Positions 50,671 to 59,764 of a stretch of DNA of 64,000 bases are shown here, piece after piece. This stretch comes from Oerskovia paurometabola. Lineage in GTDB: Bacteria; Actinomycetota; Actinomycetes; Actinomycetales; Cellulomonadaceae. The DNA lies in contig NZ_JAFBBV010000001.1 in the NCBI RefSeq assembly GCF_016907365.1, positions 2,480,001 to 2,544,000 of the forward strand. The letters run 5' to 3'. Both the position numbers and the translations under genes were made by a program. Numbering within the stretch: the first letter of the stretch is position 1; the number at the start of each line of letters is the position of its first letter. A model generated the notes under the pieces. It was not told the DNA's origin. It saw nothing but the letters and a program-made list of their open reading frames with translations, and ran no database searches.

Positions 50671-51948
50671 TCACCGCGTGAGGACCGCGATCGCCTCGAC
50701 GTGGTGGGTGTGCGGGAACAGGTCGTACCCGGTGACCGACTCGACCGCGTACCCGTGCTTCGCGAAGTAGGCGATGTCGCGGGCCAGGGCCGCGGGGTCG
50801 CACGCGACGTAGACCACGCGGGGGGCCTGGAGCGCGGCGACCGCGTCGACGACCTTGCGCCCGGCGCCCGTGCGCGGCGGGTCGAGGACCACGACGTCGG
50901 CCGTCGGCGCGGCGTGGTCCTTGGCCGCGAGCACCTTCTCGACCGGGCCGTGGTGGAGCTCGACCTGCGGCTTCTCGAACGCGTTGCGGCGGGCGTCCTT
51001 GACGGCCCGCTCGTCGCCCTCGATCGCCACGACGCGCCCGGTCTCGCCGACGGCGTCGGCGAGCGGCAGCGTGAAGAGTCCGGCGCCCGAGTACAGGTCG
51101 ACCACGGTCGCCTCGTCGAGCGGTCCGGCGGCCCGCAGCACGGCCTCCGCGAGCAGCGCGGGTGCCTCGCGGTGGACCTGCCAGAAGCCGTCGGCGGCCA
51201 CGCGGAACGAGTGCTCGGTCCCGGCGACCGTGACGGTCTCGGTCACGGCCCGACGTGCGTGGGGTCGCCGATCGATGTGGCCCGAGTGCCAGACGACACC
51301 GTCGACCAGCAGGATCGGGTCGCCGCCCCCTGCCGGCGCCACGAGCTCGAGGGTCGTCCCCGGACGCCAGCGACGCGTGAAGACCTCCTCGGCCTCGGCG
51401 AGGGCCGCGACCTCGGGCGTCGCGAGCGGCATCTCGTCGAGCGCGACGACGTCGTGCGAGCGGAACACGCGCATGCCCGCACGGCCCTGGTCGTCGGCGA
51501 CCAGGTCGATGCGCGTGCGATAGCCGAGGCCACCCCGCTCGTCGTCCCCGGGCGCACCCTCAACCTCTACCTGAAGGTCAAGGCCGGCGAGGCGCTTGAG
51601 CTGCTCCTGCAGGACCGCGGCCTTCCACCGGCGCTGCGCGGGCAGGGACACGTGCGAGAGCTCGCCGCCTCCTGCCCCGCCAGGACCTGCCGCGGGCCAG
51701 GCTACGGGGACCCGGTCCTCGGAGGCCTCGAGGATCTCGACGGCGTCGGCGCGCCAGAACTTGGCAGCCTCCCCGTCGTCGGTGATCCGGGCCAGCACCC
51801 GCTCGCCGGGCAGCGCGTGCCGGACGAAGATGACGCGCCCGTCGAGTCGCGCGACGCAGTGGCCGCCGTGCGCGACAGGTCCGACCTCGAGCTCGACCAG
51901 AGGTTGAGACTCGGGGGCGGTGGACGTGGGGTTCAGGGTTTCAGACAC
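50671..51948 (-). CDS. TrmA/RumA-type RNA uracil methyltransferase with TRAM domain
   Basis: SAM-dependent RNA m5U methyltransferase family, 425 aa. An N-terminal TRAM RNA-binding domain (VELEVGPVAHGGHCVARLDG) precedes the catalytic part: SAM motif DLYSGAGLFTLPL near 300, VVLDPPRTGAGRKVV near 360, and catalytic Cys in YVACDPAALARD near 390. The iron-sulfur cysteines of RumA are absent. The GTG start directly follows GATACT plus 6 nt, indicating a leaderless message. Equivalent position to Rv2689c next to the K+ permease. Confidence 0.9.
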   Translation of the reverse strand: MSETLNPTSTAPESQPLVELEVGPVAHGGHCVARLDGRVIFVRHALPGERVLARITDDGEAAKFWRADAVEILEASEDRVPVAWPAAGPGGAGGGELSHVSLPAQRRWKAAVLQEQLKRLAGLDLQVEVEGAPGDDERGGLGYRTRIDLVADDQGRAGMRVFRSHDVVALDEMPLATPEVAALAEAEEVFTRRWRPGTTLELVAPAGGGDPILLVDGVVWHSGHIDRRPHARRAVTETVTVAGTEHSFRVAADGFWQVHREAPALLAEAVLRAAGPLDEATVVDLYSGAGLFTLPLADAVGETGRVVAIEGDERAVKDARRNAFEKPQVELHHGPVEKVLAAKDHAAPTADVVVLDPPRTGAGRKVVDAVAALQAPRVVYVACDPAALARDIAYFAKHGYAVESVTGYDLFPHTHHVEAIAVLTR

Positions 51949-52072
51949 TCCCCTAGTATCCCGGACGCGAACCGCTCCGGGCTCCGGACCGTTCGCCGAC
52001 GGGGCGTGGGACCGCACACGTTGTCGGCGGACCGGAGACCGACCCCGGTCGCGCGGGCGGCCCGTGGCGCGC

Positions 52073-54085
52073 TCAGTAGCGGCGGTTGATCCGCTGCTGG
52101 GCCGCGAAGTTCTCCTTCTCGAGCCCCGTCTGACCCTTGGTCGACGACAGCTGCCACGGCACCGAGGCCACGACGACGCCCGGGGTGAACAGGAGCCGGC
52201 CCTTGAGCCGCAGCGCGCTCTGGTTGTGCAGCAGGTGCTCCCACCAGTGCCCCACGACGTACTCGGGGATGTAGACCACGACGAGGTCGCGCGGGCTCTC
52301 CCGACGGATCGAGCGCACGTAGGACAGGATCGGGCGCGTGATCTCGCGGTACGGCGAGTCGAGGACGCGCAGCGGGACCGGGAGGTCGAGGGCCTCCCAC
52401 TCGGCGGTGAACTCGGCGACCTCCTCGGGGTCCACGCCGACCGTCACGGCCTCCAGCACGGAGGGACGCGACGCACGGGCGTAGGCGAGCGCGCGCATGG
52501 TCGGCTTGTGCAGCTTGGAGACCAGGACGAGGGCGTGGACGCGGCTCGGCAGGGCACGTGCCGCGGCCGGGTCCTCGCCCAGGGTGAGCTCCTCGCTCAC
52601 CGAGTCGTAGTGCTTGCGGATGGCCCGCATGAGCACGAACACCACGCCCATGGCGAGGATCGCGATCCACGCACCGTGCGTGAACTTGGTCAGCAGCACG
52701 ATGATCAGGACCGTGCCCGTCATGCCGAAGCCGATCGCGTTGACGACGCGGGACCGCTTCATCTTGGTGCGGAAGCGCGGGTCCGGGGTCGTGCGCAGCT
52801 CGCGTGTCCAGTGCTTGATCATGCCGAGCTGCGAGAGCGTGAAGGACACGAAGACGCCCACGATGTAGAGCTGGATCAGGCGCGTGACCTGCGCGTCGAA
52901 GGCCCAGATCAGGGCGATCGCCGCGACCGCGAGGGTCACGATCCCGTTCGAGAACGCGAGCCGGTCGCCGCGCGTGTGGAGCTGACGCGGGAGGTAGCCG
53001 TCCTTGGCCAGGATCGAACCCAGCACCGGGAACCCGTTGAACGCCGTGTTCGCGGCGAAGACGAGGATCAGCCCCGTCACCGCGGCAACCAGGTAGAACG
53101 CGAGCGGGAAGCCCTGGAAGATCGCCTGCGCGAGCTGGCCGATCACCGGGTCCTGCACGAAGTCGGCGGGCACGGGCTGGCCGTCGATCGTGAGCTGCTC
53201 GGCCGGGTTCTCGGCGAAGTGCACGCCGGTCTTCTGCGCGAGGAAGAGGATCGCCATGATCATGAAGGCCGAGATCGACCCGAGCAGCGCGAGCGTCGTG
53301 GCCGCGTTGCGGGACTTGGGCTTCTTGAACGCCGGCACGCCGTTGCTGATGGCCTCGACACCCGTGAGCGCGGCACAGCCCGACGCGAAGGCTCGCGCGA
53401 CGAGGAACGCCCCTGCGATCCCGGTCAGCCCCTGGTCGAAATGGCTCTCCGCGACGAGCTGGTAGGACGCACTCTCGGCCATGGGCAGGGTCCCCGTGGC
53501 GTACCGCACGAACCCGACCACGGCCGTCATCCCGATGGCGAACATGAACAGGTAGACCGGGATCGCGAAGAAGGACCCGGACTCCTTGACCCCTCGCAGG
53601 TTCACCAGGGTCAGCAGCACCACGAGCGTGATCGCGAACGCCGCCTCATGACCCCGCAGGAACGGCATGGCTGCCGCCGCGTACTGGGCTCCCGAGGAGA
53701 TCGACACGGCCACCGTGAGGACGTAGTCGACCATGAGCGCCGAGGCCACGCCGACACCGGCCGTGGGGCCGAGGTTGACCGTGGCGACCTCGTAGTCACC
53801 GCCGCCCGACGGGTAGGCGTGCACGTTCTGGCGGTACGACGCGACCACGGTCAGCAGGACCACGACGACCGCGAGACCCACCCACGGGGAGATCGTCGTG
53901 GCCGCGAGGCCCGCGATCGACAGGGTCAGGAGGATCTCGTCGGGGGCGTACGCCACCGAGGAGAGCGCGTCCGAGGCGAAGACCGGGAGCGCGATGCGCT
54001 TCGGCAGCAGGGTGTGCCCCAAGTCGTCGCTGCGGACGGGACGTCCGAGCAACAGGCGTTTGGCGGCATCAGCGATATCCGACAC
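52073..54085 (-). CDS. APC-superfamily permease with C-terminal USP-like domain, KimA-type potassium importer
   Basis: A 670-aa protein with about 12 membrane helices (landmarks ALPVFASDALSSVAYAPDEI, YPSGGGDYEVA, ASGCAALTGVEAISNGVPAF). A cytoplasmic domain from ~510 begins VHALVLVSKLHKPTMRALAYA and continues with LRVLDSPYREITRPILSYV. This architecture and the latter motif match B. subtilis KimA, a high-affinity K+/H+ importer controlled by c-di-AMP. It is divergent from two TrkA-type RCK genes, which supports a K+ role. GTG at 54085 lies 8 nt after TAGCAT. Confidence 0.85.
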   Translation of the reverse strand: MSDIADAAKRLLLGRPVRSDDLGHTLLPKRIALPVFASDALSSVAYAPDEILLTLSIAGLAATTISPWVGLAVVVVLLTVVASYRQNVHAYPSGGGDYEVATVNLGPTAGVGVASALMVDYVLTVAVSISSGAQYAAAAMPFLRGHEAAFAITLVVLLTLVNLRGVKESGSFFAIPVYLFMFAIGMTAVVGFVRYATGTLPMAESASYQLVAESHFDQGLTGIAGAFLVARAFASGCAALTGVEAISNGVPAFKKPKSRNAATTLALLGSISAFMIMAILFLAQKTGVHFAENPAEQLTIDGQPVPADFVQDPVIGQLAQAIFQGFPLAFYLVAAVTGLILVFAANTAFNGFPVLGSILAKDGYLPRQLHTRGDRLAFSNGIVTLAVAAIALIWAFDAQVTRLIQLYIVGVFVSFTLSQLGMIKHWTRELRTTPDPRFRTKMKRSRVVNAIGFGMTGTVLIIVLLTKFTHGAWIAILAMGVVFVLMRAIRKHYDSVSEELTLGEDPAAARALPSRVHALVLVSKLHKPTMRALAYARASRPSVLEAVTVGVDPEEVAEFTAEWEALDLPVPLRVLDSPYREITRPILSYVRSIRRESPRDLVVVYIPEYVVGHWWEHLLHNQSALRLKGRLLFTPGVVVASVPWQLSSTKGQTGLEKENFAAQQRINRRY

Positions 54086-54093
54086 GTTGGCCC

Positions 54094-54099
54094 ATGCTA
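54094..54099 (-). promoter_or_regulatory. -10 hexamer TAGCAT of the KimA-like gene
   Basis: On the minus strand TAGCAT ends 8 nt before the GTG at 54085. Confidence 0.45.
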
Positions 54100-54190
54100 G
54101 GCCCTCCAGGTGCCGTTGACCCCTCCACCGCCCCGACGGATCTCCGCGAGGGCTCCGCCGCACCATCCTCGGCCCCGCCGCCGCGCCCGC

Positions 54191-54300
54191 TCGTGCCGGC
54201 CGGTGCCAGCCGGTGCCAGCCGGTGCCAGCCGGTACCGACGTGTACCGGCCTGTGCCGACGTCTACCGACGTCTACCGACGTGTACCGGCCTGTACCGGC
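54191..54300. repeat. Eleven-unit, 10-bp-period tandem array between divergent K+ genes
   Basis: Aligned in blocks of ten, every unit from 54191 to 54300 fits NNGTRCCRRC or a one-base variant: CGGTGCCAGC three times, GTCTACCGAC twice, and CTGTACCGGC/GTGTACCGGC variants. The period equals about one helical turn, so all units face the same side. It ends 18 bp before the trkA -10. Confidence 0.8.
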
Positions 54301-54317
54301 AAGGCGCGCGTGCGCGG

Positions 54318-54323
54318 TAGCGT
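54318..54323 (+). promoter_or_regulatory. -10 hexamer TAGCGT of trkA, leaderless type
   Basis: Ends 7 nt before the GTG at 54331; the -35 position falls in the last unit of the 10-bp array. Confidence 0.55.
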
Positions 54324-54330
54324 TTCGTCC

Positions 54331-54999
54331 GTGCACTTCGTGATCATGGGATGTGGCCGTGTCGGCGCCACCCTCGCCCAGTCTCTCGAGAACCGCGGCC
54401 ACTCGGTCGCCGTGGTCGACCAGAACCCCGACGCCTTCCGACGGCTGTCCGCGGAGTTCTCCGGCAAGAAGGTGACGGGGCTGGGTTTCGACCGGGACAC
54501 CCTGGTCCAGGCGGGGATCGAGGACGCGTACGCGTTCGCCGCGGTCTCCGACGGGGACAACTCCAACATCCTCGCTGCCCGCGTGGTCCGCGAGACCTAC
54601 GGCGTCGACAACGTCGTGGCCCGCATCTACGACCCGCACCGCGCCGAGATCTACCAGCGCCTCGGCATCCCGACCGTCGCGACGGTCCGGTGGACCTCCG
54701 ACCAGGTGCTGCGCAGGATGCTCCCTCTCGGCGCGACCGACGAGTACCGCGACCCCTCGGGGCAGGTCCGGCTCGCGCAGACCGACTTCCACCCCGAGTG
54801 GGTCGGGCGCTCCGTGGCGACGATCGAGTCCGCGACCGGAGCGCGCGTCGCGTTCCTGGGCCGGTTCGGCGAGGGCGTCCTCGCGACCCCCAGCACCGTC
54901 CTGCAGGAGAACGACGTGCTGCACGTGCTCATGCGCGCTGCCGACGCGCCCACGGTCGAGCGCCTCCTCACGCACGCCCCCAAGATCGAGGAGAACTGA
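54331..54999 (+). CDS. ceoB: TrkA/RCK potassium regulatory protein (CeoB-like)
   Basis: A cytoplasmic nucleotide-binding gate for K+ transporters, 222 aa. TrkA-N Rossmann domain: FVIMGCGRVGATLAQSLE at the start, VVDQNP near 31, AAVSDGDNSNILAARVV near 70. TrkA-C domain from ~140 (DFHPEWVGRSVATIE). The GTG start is set by the -10 hexamer and by the family N-terminus; the frame is open upstream through the repeat array but that part is not conserved. Its stop overlaps the next gene (TGATG). Confidence 0.92.
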   Translation: MHFVIMGCGRVGATLAQSLENRGHSVAVVDQNPDAFRRLSAEFSGKKVTGLGFDRDTLVQAGIEDAYAFAAVSDGDNSNILAARVVRETYGVDNVVARIYDPHRAEIYQRLGIPTVATVRWTSDQVLRRMLPLGATDEYRDPSGQVRLAQTDFHPEWVGRSVATIESATGARVAFLGRFGEGVLATPSTVLQENDVLHVLMRAADAPTVERLLTHAPKIEEN

Positions 55000-55712
55000 T
55001 GCACGTCGTCATCGTCGGAGCCGGTTCCGTCGGGCGCTCGATCGCCCGCGAGCTGCTCAGCCACGACCACGAGGTCATGATCATCGACAAGCAGCCTGCC
55101 GCGATGCGCGTCGCGCAGGTCGCCGACGCCGACTGGCTCCTCGCCGACGCGTGCGAGCTCTCGACCCTCGCCGAGGCGAAGGTCGACGAGTGCGACGTGA
55201 TCGTCGCGGCCACGGGCGACGACAAGGTCAACCTCGTCGTCTCGCTCCTCGCGAAGACCGAGTTCGGGGTCCCGCGAACCGTCGCGCGCGTCAACAACCC
55301 CAAGAACGAGTGGATGTTCGACGAGTCGTGGGGCGTCGACGTCGCAGTCTCGACGCCCCGCATCATGACGTCGATGGTCGAGGAGGCCGTCGCGGTCGGC
55401 GACCTGGTCCGGATCTTCACGTTCCACCAGTCGGGCGCGGACATCCTCGAACTCACGCTGCCGCCCGACTCGCCGCTCATCGGCACGCGTGTCGGCCAGG
55501 TGGCCTGGCCCCAGGACACCGTGCTCGCGGCGATCGTCCGCGGGACCCAGCCCATCGCGCCGAGCATCGACGACACGCTCGAGGTCGGCGACGAGCTGCT
55601 CATCGTCACGGGCCGCGACGTCGACGAGGCCGAGCTCCTGCGGATCCTGATCAACCCGTCGCCCGACGAGGGCACCGGGATCATCGACGAGACGACCGGC
55701 CTGCCCGTCTGA
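54999..55712 (+). CDS. ceoC: TrkA/RCK potassium regulatory protein (CeoC-like)
   Basis: Second RCK protein, 237 aa, with VVIVGAGSVGRSIARELL, the acidic end IIDKQP, ATGDDKVNLVVSLLAK near 68, and a TrkA-C domain near 150 (ILELTLPPDSPLIGT). Coupled to ceoB by a TGATG overlap with GAGGAG upstream. No TrkH/TrkG membrane subunit is encoded in the window, so the pair may gate the divergent KimA-like permease. Confidence 0.92.
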   Translation: MHVVIVGAGSVGRSIARELLSHDHEVMIIDKQPAAMRVAQVADADWLLADACELSTLAEAKVDECDVIVAATGDDKVNLVVSLLAKTEFGVPRTVARVNNPKNEWMFDESWGVDVAVSTPRIMTSMVEEAVAVGDLVRIFTFHQSGADILELTLPPDSPLIGTRVGQVAWPQDTVLAAIVRGTQPIAPSIDDTLEVGDELLIVTGRDVDEAELLRILINPSPDEGTGIIDETTGLPV

Positions 55713-55772
55713 GCCGGCGTGGCTCCGCGCGGGCCTTCGGACCTGGGGAGGGGCGCGGCCCTGTCAGCGGCC

Positions 55773-56684
55773 TCAGACGCTCGCGGGGGCGGCGTCGGCG
55801 TGCGGGCGACGGACCAGCAGCCACGTCAACCAGAGCGTCAGCGCCCACAACGGGATCCCCATGACGAGGCGGGCCGTGCCGAGCCAGGCCACCGCGTCCT
55901 CCCCGGCCATGAACAGGGGGACCTGGACGGCCAGGCGCACGGCGAACATCCCGACCCACAGCCACGTCGCCAGCGCGTAGCGGCGCATGAGCGCCGCGTC
56001 CCCGCGCCAGCGCTGGGCCCACGCCCGGAATGCGCCGGGAGCCGGCTCGTCCTGGGCGTCCTCGACGCTGCCAACCCTGCCCTCGGCGCCCTCCCCCGAG
56101 GCGACGGACGCTCCCGAGGCCGTGGCGCCGTCGGGCACGTCGCTCGCCGCGACCGCGGCCTTGACCTTGTCCCCGTCCGTCCACCCGCTGCGCAGCGCCT
56201 CGACGACGAGGCCCACCACGGGCCACCGGACCAGCACCGAGACGGCCATCGCCACCAGGTAGGCCGCGTTCGTGAGCAGTCCCGCCGCGTAGTAGTTCTG
56301 CGCCTCGCCCGAGCGCCACGCCCACAGCACGCCGATCGCGACGCCCAGGAAGCCCCCGAACGCCTGCGTGACGGGCGTGCGCTGGACCAGGCGGGCCGCC
56401 ACGGCCACGAGCGCGACCGCGACCGACGCGATCAGCGCGGGACGCAGGGTGTTGCCCGTCACGATGAACACGACCACGAACACGAGGCCCGGAGCCATGG
56501 ACTCCACGAGCCCGCGCACCCCGCCGATGGTCTCGGCGAGCGAGAACGACTCCCCCGCCAGGGCGCGCACGCCTCGGGCGGCCCCCTCGTCCGGTGGGAC
56601 GACGTCGTCGATCGCGTCGGCGACCTCCTCGACCTCCTGGGCGGGGTCCACCGGGCCGCGCTCACGCGTGGGCTCGTGCGTCAT
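55773..56684 (-). CDS. DUF3159 family membrane protein
   Basis: A 303-aa protein with about six membrane helices in two blocks split by a Gly/Ala/Ser-rich loop (~190-225). The segment SLAETIGGVRGLVESMAPGL near 45 and an actinobacteria-only distribution identify DUF3159; function unknown. It corresponds in order to Rv2693c. Shares a strand with the OB-fold gene 34 bp upstream and was probably cotranscribed with it. Confidence 0.88.
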   Translation of the reverse strand: MTHEPTRERGPVDPAQEVEEVADAIDDVVPPDEGAARGVRALAGESFSLAETIGGVRGLVESMAPGLVFVVVFIVTGNTLRPALIASVAVALVAVAARLVQRTPVTQAFGGFLGVAIGVLWAWRSGEAQNYYAAGLLTNAAYLVAMAVSVLVRWPVVGLVVEALRSGWTDGDKVKAAVAASDVPDGATASGASVASGEGAEGRVGSVEDAQDEPAPGAFRAWAQRWRGDAALMRRYALATWLWVGMFAVRLAVQVPLFMAGEDAVAWLGTARLVMGIPLWALTLWLTWLLVRRPHADAAPASV

Positions 56685-56718
56685 GTCGTCTCTCTCGCCA
56701 GCAGGAAGGGTCACGGAC

Positions 56719-57087
56719 TCACTCGCCTGCGCGGGGGCGCAGCTCGTAGCGGGGGTTGAACATGGTGCGACGGCCCGCGATCTCGCAGACCAGCCCCTCG
56801 ACGCGGACACGCCGACCGGGCTCGACGCCCGCGATACGACGGCGGCCCAGCCACACCAGGTCGAGCGAGCCCGACCCGTCGTAGAGCTCGGCCTCGACCG
56901 TCGGCACGCCCTCGCGCGGGCGCAGGATGACCGAGCGCATGACGCCCGAGACGGTCGCGCGCTTGCGGTTCGCAAGGTCGGAGACGGCCGAGCACCCGAC
57001 CTGGCTGGCCGAGTCGTGACGCTCCTCGTCCGCGGCGATCTCCTCCTGGGAGGCCAGCACGGAGTGCAGTGCCTGGCGCAGCGTCAT
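56719..57087 (-). CDS. OB-fold nucleic acid-binding protein
   Basis: A 122-aa protein whose second half is a single OB fold: ATVSGVMRSVILRPREGVPT, then ELYDGSGSLDLVWLGRRRIAGV, then a GRRVRVEG strand. It resembles the RecG/AspRS-type anticodon OB domain and the Rv2694c family. Starts 2 nt after the DUF3710 stop, so they form one operon. Probably binds RNA or DNA; partner unknown. Confidence 0.88.
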   Translation of the reverse strand: MTLRQALHSVLASQEEIAADEERHDSASQVGCSAVSDLANRKRATVSGVMRSVILRPREGVPTVEAELYDGSGSLDLVWLGRRRIAGVEPGRRVRVEGLVCEIAGRRTMFNPRYELRPRAGE

Positions 57088-57089
57088 GG

Positions 57090-57848
57090 TCAGCGCCTCT
57101 CGGTGATCTCCGGCCCGCGCGTGAGCGGGTCGAAGGCGGGGAGCGAGGGAGCCGCCCCCTCCGGAGCTGCCGCGGGCCGCGGTGCCTGGCCAGGCAGGTG
57201 CATCGCGAGCAGGTCGCGCGGGGGGCGGGCGTTCTGGTCACGGACCACGACGATGTTCGCGAAGACCGACTCGAGCAGCCGGGCCGCCTCCGGGTCCGCC
57301 GCGGCCTTGCCCGTCAGGACCCCCCGCAGGAACCAGCGCGGACCGTCGACGCCCACGAACCGGGCCGCACGGAAGCCCTTCTGACCGTCCGGGCCCGTCG
57401 CCGGGAGCTTCGCGAGCAGCTCGCGACCGAACGTCCCGGGGATGTCGTCGACCGTCCCGCCCTGCTGACGAACGGACTCGGCGATCTCCTCCCGGATCTC
57501 GTCCCAGATGCCCATGGTCTTGGGAGCCGCGAACGCCTGGATCTGCAGCGCGGAACCGTTGACCGCCACGGCGGCCCCCGTGATCTTCTGCGTCTTCTTG
57601 TCGACCTCCATGCGCAGCTCCATGCCCGGGACGCCCGGCAGCCAGATGGCCCCGAGGTCCGCACGGGCACCGAGCTCGCTCACCTGCGAGGAGTCGAACG
57701 GGCCGCGAGCGCCCGCCGCGGGCGCGACAGGCGCCGGGGCCCCCGGGGTGTCGACCGCCTCTGCTGCGGTCTCCTCGGTCCCGGAGCCCTCGGCGGCGAC
57801 CGCTTCGTCGCTCGACTTCTGCGACGCACTACGCCGGAACAAACCCAC
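57090..57848 (-). CDS. DUF3710 family protein
   Basis: A 252-aa soluble actinobacterial protein. Family landmarks: GPFDSSQVSELGARADLGAI near 50, MELRMEVDKK near 77, VRQQGGTVDDIPGTFG near 125, and RAARFVGVDGPRWFLRGVL near 152. Function unknown. The first 45 residues are disordered. It heads an operon with the OB-fold and DUF3159 genes; equivalent to Rv2696c in order. Confidence 0.9.
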   Translation of the reverse strand: MGLFRRSASQKSSDEAVAAEGSGTEETAAEAVDTPGAPAPVAPAAGARGPFDSSQVSELGARADLGAIWLPGVPGMELRMEVDKKTQKITGAAVAVNGSALQIQAFAAPKTMGIWDEIREEIAESVRQQGGTVDDIPGTFGRELLAKLPATGPDGQKGFRAARFVGVDGPRWFLRGVLTGKAAADPEAARLLESVFANIVVVRDQNARPPRDLLAMHLPGQAPRPAAAPEGAAPSLPAFDPLTRGPEITERR

Positions 57849-57998
57849 GGACGTTCTCCTTCAGCTCTTCGCCGCGTCGACCATCGACCACGGCTCGTTC
57901 GGGACGGCGAGACCGACCCCTGCTCCTACCACCCTAGACCGATGCGCCGCCCGCGTGACCGTCCTCGGCCACGGGCGAACACCCCGGCATCGTGGGGC

Positions 57999-58508
57999 TC
58001 ACCGCGCCGCGACCCACCCGCCGCTCGACCCGAACCCGCCCTCGCCGCGGTGCGAGCCCGGCAGCCGCTCGGCCTGCAGGAAACGCGCGTGCTCGACCCT
58101 CTGGACGACGAGCTGGGCGATACGGTCCCCCCGGTGCAGCACGACGGGGACCTGTGGGTCCGTGTTGTGCAGGATCACCTTGATCTCGCCGCGGTACCCC
58201 GCGTCGACGGTGCCGGGCGCGTTGACGATCGTCAGACCGTGCCTGGCTGCGAGGCCCGAGCGGGGGTGGACGAACGCGGCATACCCGTCGGGCAGCGCGA
58301 TCGCGAGCCCGGTCGGGACCGTCGCCCGGCCCTGCGGCGCGATCTCCACGTCCACGGTCGTCACGAGGTCCGCACCGGCGTCGCCCGGGTGGGCGTAGGC
58401 GGGGACCGGGGTCACGTCGTCGAGGAGCTGGACCAGCACCTCGACGTCGCCCGGTCGGGCGGGCACGGGGGCGAGGGCGGTCGGGGCCGCCGGTTCGTCG
58501 ATGGGCAC
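57999..58508 (-). CDS. dut: dUTP diphosphatase
   Basis: Trimeric dUTPase, 169 aa, producing dUMP and keeping uracil out of DNA. All five motifs are present: [39 protein letters not shown] and GGFGSSGG. The GTG start gives a 20-residue extension before the conserved core. Located in the conserved dut-DUF3093-DUF4193-suhB block. Confidence 0.97.
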   Translation of the reverse strand: MPIDEPAAPTALAPVPARPGDVEVLVQLLDDVTPVPAYAHPGDAGADLVTTVDVEIAPQGRATVPTGLAIALPDGYAAFVHPRSGLAARHGLTIVNAPGTVDAGYRGEIKVILHNTDPQVPVVLHRGDRIAQLVVQRVEHARFLQAERLPGSHRGEGGFGSSGGWVAAR

Positions 58509-58622
58509 CCGCAGAGCCTAGTCCGCGGCGGGCGGACCCGCGAACACCCGGACAGCAGGCCGTGCTCCCGCTCCCTCCCCACGCACGGCGAGCACGTCGG
58601 AAGGACCTGGGATGATGGGCAC

Positions 58623-59141
58623 ATGCCTCAGCCTGCCCCTGCCTACAGCGAACGCCTGCTCCCCGGTCCGGGCGGGTGGTCCGCCGCCGCCGCCTTCGCC
58701 GTCATCCTCGGTGTGGCGCTGTGGCCCGTCGACGACGTGCTGTCGATCAGCACGGCGGTCGTGGCCCTCGTGGTGCTCCTCGTGCTCGCGTGGTGGACCT
58801 CGCCCGTGGTCTCGGTGTCCCCCGGCCCCGACGGCCTTCCTGTCCTGCGCGCCGGTCGGGCCACGATCCCGACGTCGCTCCTGGGGTCCGTCACGGCGCT
58901 CGACCGCGCGGCCATGACGCGCGAGCTCGGGCCCTCGCTCGACGCCCGTGCGTACGTCTGCCTGCGTGCCTGGGCACGAACCGGTGTGCGCGTCGAGCTC
59001 GTCGACCCGGCCGACCCGACCCCGTACTGGCTCGTCTCCACCCGGCACGCGGCCGACCTCGCCGCGGCCCTGGCAGCGAGCGCCCCCGCGGCGGGCGCAG
59101 GGACGGGCAGCGCGTCCGACGCCGGGCCGTCCCCCCGCTGA
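58623..59141 (+). CDS. DUF3093 family membrane protein
   Basis: A 172-aa protein with two adjacent membrane helices at residues ~20-62 (AAAFAVILGVALWPV; TAVVALVVLLVLAWW) and a soluble part containing LDARAYVCLRAWARTGVRVE and DPTPYWLVSTRH, typical of DUF3093. Function unknown. GATGAT ends 6 nt before the ATG. Convergent with the DUF4193 gene across a perfect hairpin. Confidence 0.88.
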   Translation: MPQPAPAYSERLLPGPGGWSAAAAFAVILGVALWPVDDVLSISTAVVALVVLLVLAWWTSPVVSVSPGPDGLPVLRAGRATIPTSLLGSVTALDRAAMTRELGPSLDARAYVCLRAWARTGVRVELVDPADPTPYWLVSTRHAADLAAALAASAPAAGAGTGSASDAGPSPR

Positions 59142-59169
59142 GCCCGCGCCCCCGCTGACCCCGGACGCG

Positions 59170-59207
59170 CGGACGGCCGCCACCCCTCGAGGGGTGGCGG
59201 CCGTCCG
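59170..59207. terminator. Bidirectional hairpin between DUF3093 and DUF4193 genes
   Basis: A 17-bp perfect stem (arms CGGACGGCCGCCACCCC and its complement) with a TCGA loop; no T tract. Confidence 0.8.
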
Positions 59208-59225
59208 TCGTTGGGGCTCAGGCCG

Positions 59226-59525
59226 TCAGGCCGCGCACTCCGAGCAGATCTGCTGCCCGTTCTTCTCGTACGCGAGCTGGCTGCGGTGGTGCACGAGGAA
59301 GCAGCTCGAACAGGTGAACTCGTCAGCCTGTCGAGGCAGCACGCGGACCGAGAGCTCTTCGCCGGAGAGGTCCGCGCCCGGGAGCTCGAACCCTTCCGCA
59401 GCTTCGGTCTCGTCTTCGTCCACAACGCCCGAGCTCTTGTCAGAGCGACGAGCCTGCAGCTCTTGGATCGAGTCCTCGCTGAGATCCTCTTCGCTCTTGC
59501 GGGGGGCGTCGTAGTCAGTTGCCAT
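59226..59525 (-). CDS. DUF4193 family protein
   Basis: A 99-aa actinobacterial protein. The N-terminus MATDYDAPRKSEEDLSEDSI and the C-terminal pair CSSC...CSEC define DUF4193; the four cysteines look like a zinc ribbon. It is acidic in between. The ATG at 59525 starts the conserved segment; an ATG 4 codons upstream is less likely. Function unknown. The 239-bp gap upstream holds no gene. Confidence 0.9.
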   Translation of the reverse strand: MATDYDAPRKSEEDLSEDSIQELQARRSDKSSGVVDEDETEAAEGFELPGADLSGEELSVRVLPRQADEFTCSSCFLVHHRSQLAYEKNGQQICSECAA

Positions 59526-59764
59526 CTGTGGGGTCACACTCCGGAACGTCGTGGTCGAACATGGGGGTCGTTCGGTCCGGCGAAGGCCGTCGAACAGGCA
59601 CTCCGTAGGACGTGTTGCTGGACGTCCTGACTGGTGTACGCGGTGTAATGCTCAGCCACCAGGAATTGTTCCCGGGGGCGAACGGATTCTGCACCATTTA
59701 CCGCCCCGGCGCATCCCCGACGCGAGTGGTCCTCGTCACCCCTCACCAGGCCCGACGGGTTCCC

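Noticed and set aside
54191..54300. CRISPR array
   Set aside because: Units are 10 bp and contiguous, with no spacers and no cas genes nearby.
54094..54330. In-frame upstream extension of trkA through the 10-bp array
   Set aside because: The frame is open but translates to a Pro/Val/Thr repeat not part of RCK proteins, and the -10 hexamer at 54318 places the transcript start at the GTG 54331.
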